From positions 62,001 through 126,000 of the forward strand of contig NZ_BLWI01000011.1 of assembly GCF_013282155.1 (NCBI RefSeq): a stretch of DNA of 64,000 bases. The letters are read 5' to 3'. This DNA comes from Sulfitobacter sp. HGT1 (GTDB lineage Bacteria; Pseudomonadota; Alphaproteobacteria; Rhodobacterales; Rhodobacteraceae). This document shows, one piece after another, positions 48,075 to 57,158 of the stretch (the stretch's first letter is position 1; each line of letters begins with the position of its first letter). The notes under the pieces were generated by a model, which was not told the origin of the DNA, did not search any database, and worked only from the letters and a program-made list of their open reading frames with translations. A program made the position numbers and the translations under genes.

Positions 48075-49589
48075 TTAGCTGTCTTGCGGAAAGCCAAGGA
48101 AGGGCTTGAGGGGGACAACCACATCGGGGGGTTTGATAATGTGAAACCTGATAAGGGTCGCCCCTGAAACAATCGGAGAAATCATGCAGGTCATATGGGT
48201 GCCGTCTGTCAGATAGACTGGGATGCTCCAGCTTTTGCGGTCTGCGAAACTGCGCACGAAATTTTCAATTTCAAACCACATCGGATTCTCAGCGGCCTTT
48301 CGTTTCCAATCCTGGATCGCATCGTGGATCGTAATATCGGCAAAGCTGGTATTTGGGTCGACTTTCCAAAGATTTTGGTAGGCCGTGTTGGAAAATGTCA
48401 GAATGCCGGTGCCGGAAAATACCGCAATGCCATCGTCCAATGTGTCCAGCATGGATTGCCCCAGCTCAAGCTCGGCGCGGAAATTGCGGGTCAGGCTGAC
48501 CTCGGCGCTGATGTCTTCGATCAGAAATGCGGTGGCCCCGTCGGGGTGCGGGCGCCCCTTTACGCGAAAGGTCTGGCCTGAATCCAGCGACCAGATGTCC
48601 TCGTACCTGCCATCATGGGCCGCGTTGACCAGTTCAGAGATTGCGGTGCGCCAATCGGCATAGTTCTTTGGTTCGGGCATTTTGCGGGTTTCGCGCAGAC
48701 GGTCAAAGAAGGTTTGCAAGGCTGGTCTCGCGCTCAAAAACTCCGCCCGCAGACCGGTAAGATCGACCAGCGCAGGGTTGAACAGGGCAAGCTGACCGTT
48801 GCGATCAAAAATGGCGAGACCAATAGACAGTTGCGCAAATGTCTTGGTCAGGGTTTGCACGAAATTGCGTTGCGCTTCTTCGGCATGGACAAGGTTGCTG
48901 ATGCAAATGGCCTGAAAGTTCAACATCCCGTCAACCTCGCGATATTGGACATCGAACCATTCTTTCTTGCCTGAAACGGTATCGCGCAGGGAAACGCGCT
49001 GGGATGATGCAGCGCTTTCGGGCGTAAACAGCGGCGTTTCCTCGACAGCTTCGTTCGGGAATATCCGCGCATGTAATTCTTCGTAGGCGGGGTTCCACCA
49101 AAGCACTGTGCCGTCTTTGGTTGCTTGCCACACGGGGACTGTCAAAGAGGCGGTCAATCCGTTGGATAAAATCCTGCTTTCAGAAGCTTCTGCATGCTGG
49201 TGATCCTCGTGGCAAAGAAACTGGACCCTGCTGAGGCCATTGTCCCAACTGATATGGATCTGCGTTGGCCCGTTCAGGTCAATTGCCTCAAGGGTCAGGC
49301 TGCCCGCACCTTCCAGTCTTGGCTGTTTTGGAAAAAGGGTAAAGCGGTCCAGTATTTTTTCGCGCAGATCGTCCCATTCGTGAAATCCGGCTTCGAGCGG
49401 TACAAGATTTCGGGTCCCTTCGGATGCGTACTGCAAAACCCCGTGATCAAAATGATAAACCTGATCGTCAGCGGCGGTTTTGTGATGTGGATTTTGGTGT
49501 TTTGTCGGGCTGTTGATCCAGCCAAGGGCAAGTCCGCCAGAAACAATGGCGAAACATATCATCAAAATGAAATCGATTGGATCGATCAC
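48075..49589 (-). CDS. divL: PAS-domain regulatory protein, DivL-like, without a kinase domain
   Basis: The 504-residue protein has one N-terminal membrane helix (about 5-24) and three PAS-like regions (about 155-235, 255-350 and 375-480), with no histidine kinase H-box or ATPase motifs. From memory, the Rhodobacterales DivL, which modulates CckA and CtrA phosphorylation, is a PAS protein of this kind encoded close to regB; the assignment rests on that architecture and position. A perfect CtrA box lies 44 bases upstream of the start (49633-49648). Its 93-base gap from regB allows an own promoter. Confidence 0.65.
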   Translation of the reverse strand: MIDPIDFILMICFAIVSGGLALGWINSPTKHQNPHHKTAADDQVYHFDHGVLQYASEGTRNLVPLEAGFHEWDDLREKILDRFTLFPKQPRLEGAGSLTLEAIDLNGPTQIHISWDNGLSRVQFLCHEDHQHAEASESRILSNGLTASLTVPVWQATKDGTVLWWNPAYEELHARIFPNEAVEETPLFTPESAASSQRVSLRDTVSGKKEWFDVQYREVDGMLNFQAICISNLVHAEEAQRNFVQTLTKTFAQLSIGLAIFDRNGQLALFNPALVDLTGLRAEFLSARPALQTFFDRLRETRKMPEPKNYADWRTAISELVNAAHDGRYEDIWSLDSGQTFRVKGRPHPDGATAFLIEDISAEVSLTRNFRAELELGQSMLDTLDDGIAVFSGTGILTFSNTAYQNLWKVDPNTSFADITIHDAIQDWKRKAAENPMWFEIENFVRSFADRKSWSIPVYLTDGTHMTCMISPIVSGATLIRFHIIKPPDVVVPLKPFLGFPQDS

Positions 49590-49632
49590 GCGACATTCCT
49601 TGTGACTGTAGCGGAATGTTTGCGGTTCAAAT

Positions 49633-49648
49633 GTTAACTAATGGTTAA
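49633..49648 (-). promoter_or_regulatory. CtrA-type box upstream of the DivL-like gene
   Basis: On the minus strand the sequence reads TTAACCATTAGTTAAC, an exact TTAA-N7-TTAAC. It lies 44 bases before the ATG of the DivL-like gene, a suitable promoter position. The other flank is the regB 3' end, so it can only serve this gene. Confidence 0.65.
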
Positions 49649-49682
49649 TTTTTGACCGACGTGAGGTTTGCCCGCGACGATC

Positions 49683-51074
49683 CTAGACAACGATGGGCAT
49701 ATTTTCGCCCTGCGGGATTTGGGTTTCTCCCCACACGGCATCAATCTTGCGACGGGGCCAAACGACCTCGACCACCGCGCCAAGCCTGCGCCGGTCTGCA
49801 CGTGATGCGCGGTCTGATCCATTGGCAAAGCTCAGCTCAGCGCCCGACCGTTCCAGCAGGGTTTTCGCAATGAACAACCCCAAGCCCATCCCCTCGTATT
49901 CGGGACGCTCGGCCGAGGTCTGCTGTGACCTGCGTCTGCGCATCAACGGGTCACCGATCCGGCCCAAAAGATGCGGAGGAAAGCCCCTGCCATCATCGAA
50001 AATGCGGACTGAAACCTGGGTATCTGTCCAATTCGCTTCGACCCAGACTGTGCTATCGGCAAAATCGACGGCGTTTTGAATCAAATTGCGCAGACCGTGA
50101 ATGATTTCGGGTTTGCGCAGGATAGAAGGTTGCTCTTGCGCCGGACCTGCGGTTTTCCCGAATGAAAACTCGATCGCTTTTCCACGGTCTTTGTGCGGTT
50201 CAGCGGCCTCTTCTATCACGGCGCTGAGCGGTGCCTGCCTCAGATGCAAATCGTCTTTTCCGGCGCGGCCCATGTCGCGCAAAATATCGCGGCACCGATC
50301 GGCCTGATCGCGGATCAACGCGGCATCTTCGGCAAGTTCGGGGTTGTCTTGCAATTCATCCAGCAGCTCTGCGCTGACCAGTTTGATCGTTGCCAGCGGG
50401 GTGCCCAGCTCGTGCGCGGCGGCGGCGACCACCCCGCCCAGATCGGTCAGCTTCTGTTCACGCGCCAGTGCCATCTGTGTGGCAACCAACGCGTCCGACA
50501 TGGAATGGATTTCGGTCGTAACCCGACGGGAATAAGCGGTCGAAAACAGGATCGAGATGACAAGCGCGACCCAGTGGCCGAAAACAAAGATACCCGGGAT
50601 CACCAACACCCCGTCAGTCTGGGTTTTCAGCGGCAAATGATACAGCGACAACAGGCTGACAAGAACGATTGCGGTGGTGCACAAAATCACCGTTGATCGC
50701 AGGCTAAGTGTCGTTGCTGAAATGGTGACCGGACCCAAAAGCAGCAAGCAGAACGGATTGTGCAGCCCGCCCGTCAGAAACAGTAAAAACGACAGTTGCA
50801 GCAGGTCGAACAGCACCATCGACAGGTTTTCACGCTCTGACAGGCGCTTGTTTTCGGGGAATACAAAGATCGCGACCAGGTTGCCCACAACGGACACACC
50901 AATAGCCAGATAGCAAAGCCCAAGCTCAAGCTGGAGGCCAAACAGCCGTTCTGCCACGGTTATCGCGGTTAACTGTCCGGCGATGGCAACCCACCGCAGC
51001 ACGATCATTGTGCGCAGTCTGATCCAGTTCGCCCGGGTACGATCGCCCAAGGGTGTAATTGTGGCCTGCGTCAT
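49683..51074 (-). CDS. regB: Redox sensor histidine kinase RegB/PrrB/ActS
   Basis: The 463-residue kinase has about six N-terminal membrane helices. Between them lies the quinone-linked motif GGLHNPF (102-108). The H-box is H221 in AAHELGTPLATIK, and the redox-active cysteine is C261 in DRCRDIL, matching the known H225/C265 arrangement of Rhodobacter RegB with an offset of four. The C-terminal ATPase has DDGRGFPP and GLGLFIAKTL. It phosphorylates RegA under reducing conditions to set anaerobic energy metabolism. It is divergent from senC. Confidence 0.96.
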   Translation of the reverse strand: MTQATITPLGDRTRANWIRLRTMIVLRWVAIAGQLTAITVAERLFGLQLELGLCYLAIGVSVVGNLVAIFVFPENKRLSERENLSMVLFDLLQLSFLLFLTGGLHNPFCLLLLGPVTISATTLSLRSTVILCTTAIVLVSLLSLYHLPLKTQTDGVLVIPGIFVFGHWVALVISILFSTAYSRRVTTEIHSMSDALVATQMALAREQKLTDLGGVVAAAAHELGTPLATIKLVSAELLDELQDNPELAEDAALIRDQADRCRDILRDMGRAGKDDLHLRQAPLSAVIEEAAEPHKDRGKAIEFSFGKTAGPAQEQPSILRKPEIIHGLRNLIQNAVDFADSTVWVEANWTDTQVSVRIFDDGRGFPPHLLGRIGDPLMRRRRSQQTSAERPEYEGMGLGLFIAKTLLERSGAELSFANGSDRASRADRRRLGAVVEVVWPRRKIDAVWGETQIPQGENMPIVV

Positions 51075-51174
51075 TGGCGCATCTTTTCAACTTGATACAT
51101 TGCATAGATAGGACACAAGCGTAGGTCTGCTATACACAGTGATCAAGAGCCCCAATTGGCGCAGGAGAATGATG

Positions 51175-51792
51175 ATGACGCGAATAATTGCAATATGTGC
51201 CGCCGTGGTGGCGCTCGGTTTCATGGCATTGACCCTTTATCTGGGCACTGGCGGGGATAGCGATGACAAATATGCGCAATGCAAGAACTCTGCCGTTGCA
51301 GGTGACAGTGATTTGGGCGGCCCGTTCGAACTGGTGAATTCAGCCGGTCAGACGGTGACCGATACGGATGTGATCACCGAACCAAGCCTGATCTATTTCG
51401 GCTATACGTTCTGCCCCGATGTCTGCCCGCTTGATGTTGCGCGCAATGCCACTGCCATTGATATTCTGGAAGAACGCGGCATGTCGGTCACGCCTGTCTT
51501 TATCTCGATCGACCCGGCACGCGATACGCCTGAAACCGTTGGCGAATTCGCCGATAACATGCACCCAAAGATGATCGGGCTTACCGGCTCGGCTGAACAG
51601 GTCGCAGCGGCAAGTGCAGCGTACCGCACGTATTACAAAGCCCATGAGGCCAAGGATGAGTTCTATCTCGTTGATCATTCGACCTTTAGCTATCTGGTGA
51701 TGCCCGGCGAAGGATTTGTCGACTTTTTCCGGCGCGATGTGTCGCCTGACCAGATGGCAGACAAGATCGGCTGCTTCATCGAAAATCAGTAG
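51175..51792 (+). CDS. senC: SCO1/SenC/PrrC copper chaperone-like protein
   Basis: The protein (about 205 residues) has an N-terminal membrane anchor (about 3-23) and a periplasmic thioredoxin-like domain. The copper ligands are C80 and C84 (FCPDVC) and H168 (LVDHSTF). It helps assemble the CuA centre of cytochrome oxidase and may signal to RegB. Three tandem ATGs (51169, 51172, 51175) follow AGGAG; the third has the best spacing. It lies between regB and regA. Confidence 0.95.
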   Translation: MTRIIAICAAVVALGFMALTLYLGTGGDSDDKYAQCKNSAVAGDSDLGGPFELVNSAGQTVTDTDVITEPSLIYFGYTFCPDVCPLDVARNATAIDILEERGMSVTPVFISIDPARDTPETVGEFADNMHPKMIGLTGSAEQVAAASAAYRTYYKAHEAKDEFYLVDHSTFSYLVMPGEGFVDFFRRDVSPDQMADKIGCFIENQ

Positions 51793-51870
51793 AAAATTTG
51801 ACCTGCACAAAGAAGCACTACATAGCTGTTTATGAATGTGACGACCAACCCGACAAGAGCGAGGCACAAC

Positions 51871-52425
51871 ATGGCTGAGACGCAGGCGCTTGATCTAGGC
51901 GATGATCGGACTTTGCTTTTGGTGGACGACGACGAACCGTTCTTGCGTCGTCTGGCCAAAGCCATGGAAAAACGCGGCTTCGAGGTGGAAACCGCAGGTT
52001 CCGTCGCCGGGGGTCGTGCCATCGCAACAGCCCGCCCCCCAGCTTATGCCGTGATTGATCTGCGGCTTGAGGACGGGAACGGTCTGGATGTTGTCGAAGT
52101 TCTGCGCGAGAAACGCCCTGACGCGCGGGTCGTTGTGCTAACCGGATATGGCGCGATTGCGACTGCGGTGGCTGCCGTGAAAATCGGCGCAACGGATTAC
52201 CTGTCCAAACCGGCTGACGCCAATGACATCACCAATGCGCTGTTGGCGAATGGTGATGACCTGCCCCCGCCCCCCGAAAACCCGATGAGCGCGGACCGCG
52301 TGAAATGGGAACACATCCAGCGGGTCTATGAATTATGCGATCGCAACGTGTCTGAAACAGCACGGCGCCTGAACATGCACCGCCGGACATTGCAGCGCAT
52401 TCTTGCGAAAAGAAGCCCGCGTTAG
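51871..52425 (+). CDS. regA: Global redox response regulator RegA/PrrA/ActR
   Basis: The 184-residue length equals that of Rhodobacter RegA. The receiver domain has D63 as phospho-acceptor (VIDLRLEDG), and a proline-rich hinge (LPPPPENP) leads to a Fis-type helix-turn-helix at the C-terminus (NVSETARRLNMHRRTLQRIL). It regulates photosynthesis, respiration and nitrogen genes in relatives. GAGG lies 7 bases before the ATG at 51871; an ATG at 51832 is rejected. It follows senC by 78 bases. Confidence 0.97.
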   Translation: MAETQALDLGDDRTLLLVDDDEPFLRRLAKAMEKRGFEVETAGSVAGGRAIATARPPAYAVIDLRLEDGNGLDVVEVLREKRPDARVVVLTGYGAIATAVAAVKIGATDYLSKPADANDITNALLANGDDLPPPPENPMSADRVKWEHIQRVYELCDRNVSETARRLNMHRRTLQRILAKRSPR

Positions 52426-52428
52426 GAT

Positions 52429-52914
52429 CTAAACGTCGTATCGTTTGCTGATCTTGTCGACGATCTGGCCAGACGCAAGTGACACCCCTTCGTCAAAATG
52501 CCAGTCGCGAAACCCGCGGCTTTGATAATAGGTCAGCCCGCCCGAATTATCGGCGCGGATTGTTGCGTTGATCCAGACATAGCCCAGCTGTTTTGCCGCC
52601 GCTGATGTGGCGCTAAACAACGCCGACCCGATGCCAAGACCGGTGCGCCCGACCTGCACAAATGTCGCGACATCGCAGGCCTCGGCTGGCAAATCGGGAT
52701 GGGGGCTGATCCATTGAAAGCCGACGACCTTTTCATTCTCGTCCAAGGCAACATGCCACGCGCTTTGCTCCGTGTTTGACGCCATCCATTGTTTCAGATC
52801 ACCCCCCGTGACAGGCCGGGTGATTGCGGTGGTGCCGCCAATCTCGATAATCTCGTTCAACAGTCGCGCCATATCGGGGGCATCCAGGGCAATGGGGGGT
52901 CTGACTTTGGTCAT
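52429..52914 (-). CDS. GNAT family N-acetyltransferase
   Basis: The 161-residue single-domain protein has the acetyl-CoA-binding motif VGRTGLGIGSALFSATSAAAKQLG (a GNAT motif A with R/QxxGxG/A pattern) and the NSGGLTYYQSRGF motif B. The best family fit is phosphinothricin-type acetyltransferases. The target is unknown. It is convergent with regA and overlaps the upstream HD gene by 4 bases (ATGA). Confidence 0.85.
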   Translation of the reverse strand: MTKVRPPIALDAPDMARLLNEIIEIGGTTAITRPVTGGDLKQWMASNTEQSAWHVALDENEKVVGFQWISPHPDLPAEACDVATFVQVGRTGLGIGSALFSATSAAAKQLGYVWINATIRADNSGGLTYYQSRGFRDWHFDEGVSLASGQIVDKISKRYDV

Positions 52915-53507
52915 GATATCTCCTTGAGCAGGATCGCGTGACGGGCGGTGAAATCATTGCGGGTCTCGACCGGCGGGCGCAGCACGATTGCCAGATCTTC
53001 GATGATGCGGGTGTCGGGTTTGCCAAAAAACCGTGTTGCTTCGGTTTCTGAAAACCCTGCGATCTGGGTCGCTTCCATCCAGGCGCTGATTTTATCCGCT
53101 TTCTTTATCTGTTGTTTGACGGTCTTTGGTATCGCGGCAGGCAGCCCGAAACGAATGTGGATTGCGGCCGTTAACCGCTCATCCAGCGCACCGTAGCCGG
53201 GCCCGACGGCTGCCTTTACAGGTGAAATCATATCGCCGATCACATATTCCGGCGCATCATGCAGCAGTGCGGCCAGCTTCCATTTGGCGGGTGATTTCGG
53301 ATTCAGACGCGCAAACAATGTTTCGACCAACAGCGAATGTTCAGCAACGGAATAGGCGTAATCCCCGTGGGTTTGACCATTCCAGCGGGCGACAAAAGCC
53401 AACCCGTGCGCGATATCTTCAATCTCGATATCGACGGGGGTGGGGTCAAGCAGGTCCAGCCTGCGGCCCGACAGCATGCGTTGCCATGCACGGGGTTGCT
53501 GCGCCAT
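52911..53507 (-). CDS. HD-domain phosphohydrolase (YfbR-like)
   Basis: The 198-residue protein has the HD triad: H57 in AYSVAEHSLLVE and H83-D84 in LLHDAPEYVIGDM, with D146-like acidic residues later. Such HD proteins include 5'-deoxynucleotidases. It heads the pair with the GNAT gene and is divergent from ahcY across a 208-base gap. The substrate is inferred from the fold only. Confidence 0.82.
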   Translation of the reverse strand: MAQQPRAWQRMLSGRRLDLLDPTPVDIEIEDIAHGLAFVARWNGQTHGDYAYSVAEHSLLVETLFARLNPKSPAKWKLAALLHDAPEYVIGDMISPVKAAVGPGYGALDERLTAAIHIRFGLPAAIPKTVKQQIKKADKISAWMEATQIAGFSETEATRFFGKPDTRIIEDLAIVLRPPVETRNDFTARHAILLKEIS

Positions 53508-53562
53508 GATGATCCTCCGTCATTCGGTTTTGCCCTGTTCATCCCACGTAGCCCGCAATCAT

Positions 53563-53594
53563 GGAACCGGAAATGCGCAGGGCGGCCCGGTTCC
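53563..53594. promoter_or_regulatory. Inverted repeat in the ahcY upstream region
   Basis: GGAACCGG (53563-53570) and CCGGTTCC (53587-53594) form an 8-base stem with a 16-base loop about 120 bases before ahcY. A second short repeat, TTGCC/GGCAA, lies at 53656/53682. I do not recognise a SAH or SAM riboswitch core here. The role is unknown. Confidence 0.35.
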
Positions 53595-53715
53595 GAGCGC
53601 CGGAATGGTGCAAAATAGATCACTTGTTAATGCATCTTCCCATCAATCGTTGAGATTGCCGCTTTAAAGTGCTACGCGCGTGGCAAATATCCGATCTTTT
53701 GAAAAGGGATGCCAA

Positions 53716-55104
53716 ATGGCCAACGATTATATCGTTAAAGACATTAACCTTGCTGCATATGGCCGCAAGGAACTTGATATTGCTGAAACAGAAATGCCGG
53801 GCCTGATGGCGCTGCGCGAGGAATACGGGACGAAGAAGCCGCTGAAAGGCGCGCGCATCGTTGGATCCCTGCACATGACGATCCAGACCGCTGTTCTGAT
53901 CGAAACGCTGGTTGAGCTTGGTGCCGACGTCCGCTGGGCATCGTGCAACATCTTCTCGACCCAAGACCACGCTGCTGCGGCGATTGCTGCCGGTGGTACG
54001 CCTGTATTCGCGATCAAAGGCCAGTCGCTGGAAGAGCATTGGGATTACCTTGATAAATCCTTTATGTTCCCCGAAGGCCCGAACCTGATTCTGGACGATG
54101 GCGGCGATGCGACACTGTACATCCTGCTGGGTGCCCGTGCCGAAGCCGGTGAAGACGTGATTGCAGTGCCGCAATCCGAAGAAGAAGTCGCGATCAAGGC
54201 GCAGATCAAAAAGCGTATGGAAGCAAGCCCCGGCTGGTTCACCAAAATGCGCGACCAGATCAAAGGCGTTTCCGAGGAAACAACAACCGGCGTTCACCGC
54301 CTGTACGAACTGGTCAAGCAAGGCCAGCTGCCCTTCCCTGCGATCAACGTGAACGACAGCGTCACCAAGTCCAAGTTCGACAACAAATACGGCTGTAAGG
54401 AATCGCTGGTCGACGGCATCCGCCGCGCCACCGACACCATGATGGCCGGTAAAGTTGCCGTCGTCATGGGCTACGGTGATGTTGGTAAAGGGTCGGCTGC
54501 GTCCCTTGCTGGTGCCGGTGCCCGCGTAAAAGTCACCGAAGTTGATCCGATCTGCGCGTTGCAAGCCGCGATGGACGGTTTCGAAGTTGTGCTGCTGGAA
54601 GACGTACTGGCAACTGCCGACATCTTTATCACCACCACAGGCAACAAAGACGTGATCCGCATCGAGCATATGCGTGAGATGAAGGACATGGCGATCGTTG
54701 GTAACATCGGCCACTTTGACAATGAAATCCAGGTTGCTGCGTTGAAGAACCACAAATGGACCAACATCAAAGAACAGGTCGACATGATCGAGATGCCTTC
54801 GGGCAACCGTCTGATCCTGCTGTCCGAGGGTCGTTTGCTGAACCTTGGTAACGCGACTGGCCACCCGTCTTTCGTGATGTCCGCGTCCTTTACCAACCAG
54901 GTTTTGGCACAGATCGAACTGTGGGAAAACACCGGCAAATATACAAACGACGTATATATCCTGCCCAAGCATCTGGATGAAAAGGTTGCGCGTCTGCACC
55001 TTGCACGGATCGGCGTTAAACTGACCCAGTTGAGCAACGAACAAGCGGCCTATATCGGCGTATCCGCTGATGGCCCGTTCAAGCCAGAGCATTATCGCTA
55101 CTAA
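53716..55104 (+). CDS. ahcY: Adenosylhomocysteinase
   Basis: The 462-residue NAD enzyme hydrolyses S-adenosylhomocysteine to adenosine and homocysteine, closing the methyl cycle. The NAD loop is [11 protein letters not shown], and the C-terminal KPEHYRY end is universal in the family. AAGGGAT precedes the ATG at 53716; an ATG at 53680 is rejected. As in Rhodobacter, it lies near regA. A strong terminator follows. Confidence 0.97.
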   Translation: MANDYIVKDINLAAYGRKELDIAETEMPGLMALREEYGTKKPLKGARIVGSLHMTIQTAVLIETLVELGADVRWASCNIFSTQDHAAAAIAAGGTPVFAIKGQSLEEHWDYLDKSFMFPEGPNLILDDGGDATLYILLGARAEAGEDVIAVPQSEEEVAIKAQIKKRMEASPGWFTKMRDQIKGVSEETTTGVHRLYELVKQGQLPFPAINVNDSVTKSKFDNKYGCKESLVDGIRRATDTMMAGKVAVVMGYGDVGKGSAASLAGAGARVKVTEVDPICALQAAMDGFEVVLLEDVLATADIFITTTGNKDVIRIEHMREMKDMAIVGNIGHFDNEIQVAALKNHKWTNIKEQVDMIEMPSGNRLILLSEGRLLNLGNATGHPSFVMSASFTNQVLAQIELWENTGKYTNDVYILPKHLDEKVARLHLARIGVKLTQLSNEQAAYIGVSADGPFKPEHYRY

Positions 55105-55142
55105 GCGGGGTGTGGGGTTAACCCCACCCTACGATCACATCA

Positions 55143-55178
55143 ACGCCGCCTTGCAGAAATGCGAGGCGGCGTTTTTTT
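55143..55178 (+). terminator. Rho-independent terminator of ahcY
   Basis: A stem of about 13 pairs (55143-55155 with 55160-55172) capped by a GAAA tetraloop is followed by seven Ts. It runs into the end of the convergent SDR gene. A 16-base palindrome GTGGGGTTAACCCCAC (55112-55127) lies between the stop and this hairpin. Confidence 0.9.
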
Positions 55179-55899
55179 ATCTGACATCACGCCCCTGGTT
55201 CAGGATGATCACATTCCCGCTGGAAACATCCCCCGCAGGCGAGATCAGAAACCCGACCCATGCCGCAATCTCTGACGGCTGCATCGCACGGCCATGGGGC
55301 ATTTGCGCGATGGCTTTTTCCAGCACTTCCTTGCTGACCACACCGAACAGGGGCGTTTCTGTCATCGCGGGTGCAATCGAATTCACGGCGATCTTGTCGG
55401 TGGCGTAGCGCCGCGCCAGATCCTTGGTCAGTGTGTCCAATGCCGCTTTTGAGGCGCGATAATGGGGCGGGTCAAAGGCGTCGAAATTATACGCCCCGTT
55501 GGAACTGATGTTGACGATTTTTCGCACGCCATCGCGCCCGGCCATCAGCTTGATCGCGGCCTGACAGCAGTGGAACGCACCGGAAAAGTTCAGCGCCATC
55601 TGCCTTTCGAATTCGCCCACAGGAATGTTGGGGAATTCAGACATGAAACAGGTGCCTGCGTTGTTGACCAGCGCATCGACACCCTTGTGATTGGCCTCAA
55701 TCTGCTTGAACGCCTTTTTGATCTCTTTCGGGTCGGTCAGATCGATGGAGATACCTTCGAAACCGTCCGACAGCATGTCAGCCAGCCCGATTGCGTCGAT
55801 ATCCAAGCCGATGACATGAAAACTGTCAGCCCTAAGCCTGTCTACAATCGCCCGCCCCATGCCGCCTGCGGCCCCTGTAACCACTGCAATCTTCTTCAT
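55177..55899 (-). CDS. Short-chain dehydrogenase/reductase
   Basis: The 240-residue SDR has the NAD(P) loop TGAAGGMG at 8-15, the NNAG motif, and a YRASK catalytic pair after NISSNGAYNF. The D in GLDIDAIG suggests NAD preference. The ATG at 55899 follows GGGGGAC; the ATG at 55917 lies before it. The substrate is unknown. It is divergent from the aminotransferase gene. Confidence 0.85.
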   Translation of the reverse strand: MKKIAVVTGAAGGMGRAIVDRLRADSFHVIGLDIDAIGLADMLSDGFEGISIDLTDPKEIKKAFKQIEANHKGVDALVNNAGTCFMSEFPNIPVGEFERQMALNFSGAFHCCQAAIKLMAGRDGVRKIVNISSNGAYNFDAFDPPHYRASKAALDTLTKDLARRYATDKIAVNSIAPAMTETPLFGVVSKEVLEKAIAQMPHGRAMQPSEIAAWVGFLISPAGDVSSGNVIILNQGRDVR

Positions 55900-55997
55900 C
55901 TCAGTCCCCCACGCCATTTGCGGTTGGCATTTTCATCAAACCCGCGTTATCCAAAATAGATGTAAACGCATGTATTTTTCCATGCAAGGAGAGCCAG

Positions 55998-57158
55998 ATG
56001 CCCATTCGACCCGCTCGCAGAATTACCGATACCAGCCCAAAGAACTTTGGAATGTTTGCCAAGGCGGTCGGGAGGACAGGCGATTTGATCCATCTGGAGC
56101 TTGGCATGCCAGCGGAAGATACCCCCCAACACATCAAGGACGCAACGATTGCTGCCTTGCAACGGGGGGCGGTGCATTATTCCGATCTGCAAGGCCTGCC
56201 GGAACTGCGCAGCGCCTTGGCGGATAAGCTGCGCCGCCAGAACAAGCTGGACGTGACAGCCGATAATGTGCTGATCACCAACGGTCTGACCCAAGGGTCA
56301 TTTGCTGCCTTCATGGCGTTTCTGGATCACGGCGACGAGGCACTGTTGCTGGCCCCCTATTATCCGCAACATATCGGCAAAGCCGAGCTGGCAGGTGCCA
56401 AGGTCACCATCGCGCCCTTGGATGCTGAAAACGGGTTTTCCATCAATCGCGCCTTGATAGAGCCACATATCACCTCGGCGACCCGCGCGATTGCCTTGAT
56501 CAACCCCTGCAACCCGACAGGCCGCGTCTATACCCGTGATGAACTGCAAGTCATCGCCGATCTTGCACAGGAACACGATCTATTGGTGATCTCGGACGAG
56601 GTGTATGAAGAGATCACCTATGACGCGACGCATATTTCCATTGCGTCCTTGCCCGGCATGAAGGCGCGCACGATCTCGATGTTTGCCTTTACCAAAGCCT
56701 ATGCGATGGACGGTTGGCGCTTGGGCTATGTTGTCGCCGATAGCGATTTGATGGGACCGTTGATGAAGATCACGACCAACGAAGTGACCCATGTGAACAC
56801 GTTCATTCAGCACGGTGCCCTTGCGGCGGTCACGGGCGACCCGTCCATTTTGGCGGGCATGGTCGCACGGGATCGCACGCGGCGCGATCTGGTGATCGGG
56901 CGGCTGAACCAGATGCCCGGTGTGACCTGCGCCACGGTCGAAGGGACGATTTACGCCTTTCCGGATATTACGGCGACCGGATTGACGGCGCAGAATTGTG
57001 CGGACCGCCTGCTGGAGGAAACCGGTGTGGTGGTCGAGGCAGGCAGCTTTTACGGTGACGCAGGCGAGGGGCATTTGCGTGTGTGTTTCGGGTGCGCTGA
57101 AATTGACGTGCTGACCGATGCGATGGACAGGATGCAACGGTTCTTTAACGGTCTTTAG
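55998..57158 (+). CDS. Class I/II aminotransferase
   Basis: The 386-residue PLP enzyme of the aspartate aminotransferase fold has the NPCNPTGR motif at about 169-176 and Schiff-base lysine K233 in FAFTKAYAMDGWRLGY. Its setting with kynureninase and indolepyruvate oxidoreductase genes suggests an aromatic or tryptophan-related substrate, but this is inference. CAAGGAGAG precedes the ATG. Its stop overlaps the convergent kynureninase-like gene by 4 bases. Confidence 0.88.
   Translation: MPIRPARRITDTSPKNFGMFAKAVGRTGDLIHLELGMPAEDTPQHIKDATIAALQRGAVHYSDLQGLPELRSALADKLRRQNKLDVTADNVLITNGLTQGSFAAFMAFLDHGDEALLLAPYYPQHIGKAELAGAKVTIAPLDAENGFSINRALIEPHITSATRAIALINPCNPTGRVYTRDELQVIADLAQEHDLLVISDEVYEEITYDATHISIASLPGMKARTISMFAFTKAYAMDGWRLGYVVADSDLMGPLMKITTNEVTHVNTFIQHGALAAVTGDPSILAGMVARDRTRRDLVIGRLNQMPGVTCATVEGTIYAFPDITATGLTAQNCADRLLEETGVVVEAGSFYGDAGEGHLRVCFGCAEIDVLTDAMDRMQRFFNGL

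Noticed and set aside
53508..53715. SAH or SAM riboswitch upstream of ahcY
   Set aside because: The expected conserved core is not seen, only simple inverted repeats.
53738..53752. TTAA-N5-TTAA inside ahcY
   Set aside because: The spacing is five, not the seven of CtrA sites, and it lies within coding sequence.
53620..55092. 490-codon minus-strand frame opposite ahcY
   Set aside because: It mirrors the whole ahcY gene, which is unmistakable; the antisense protein shows no family features.
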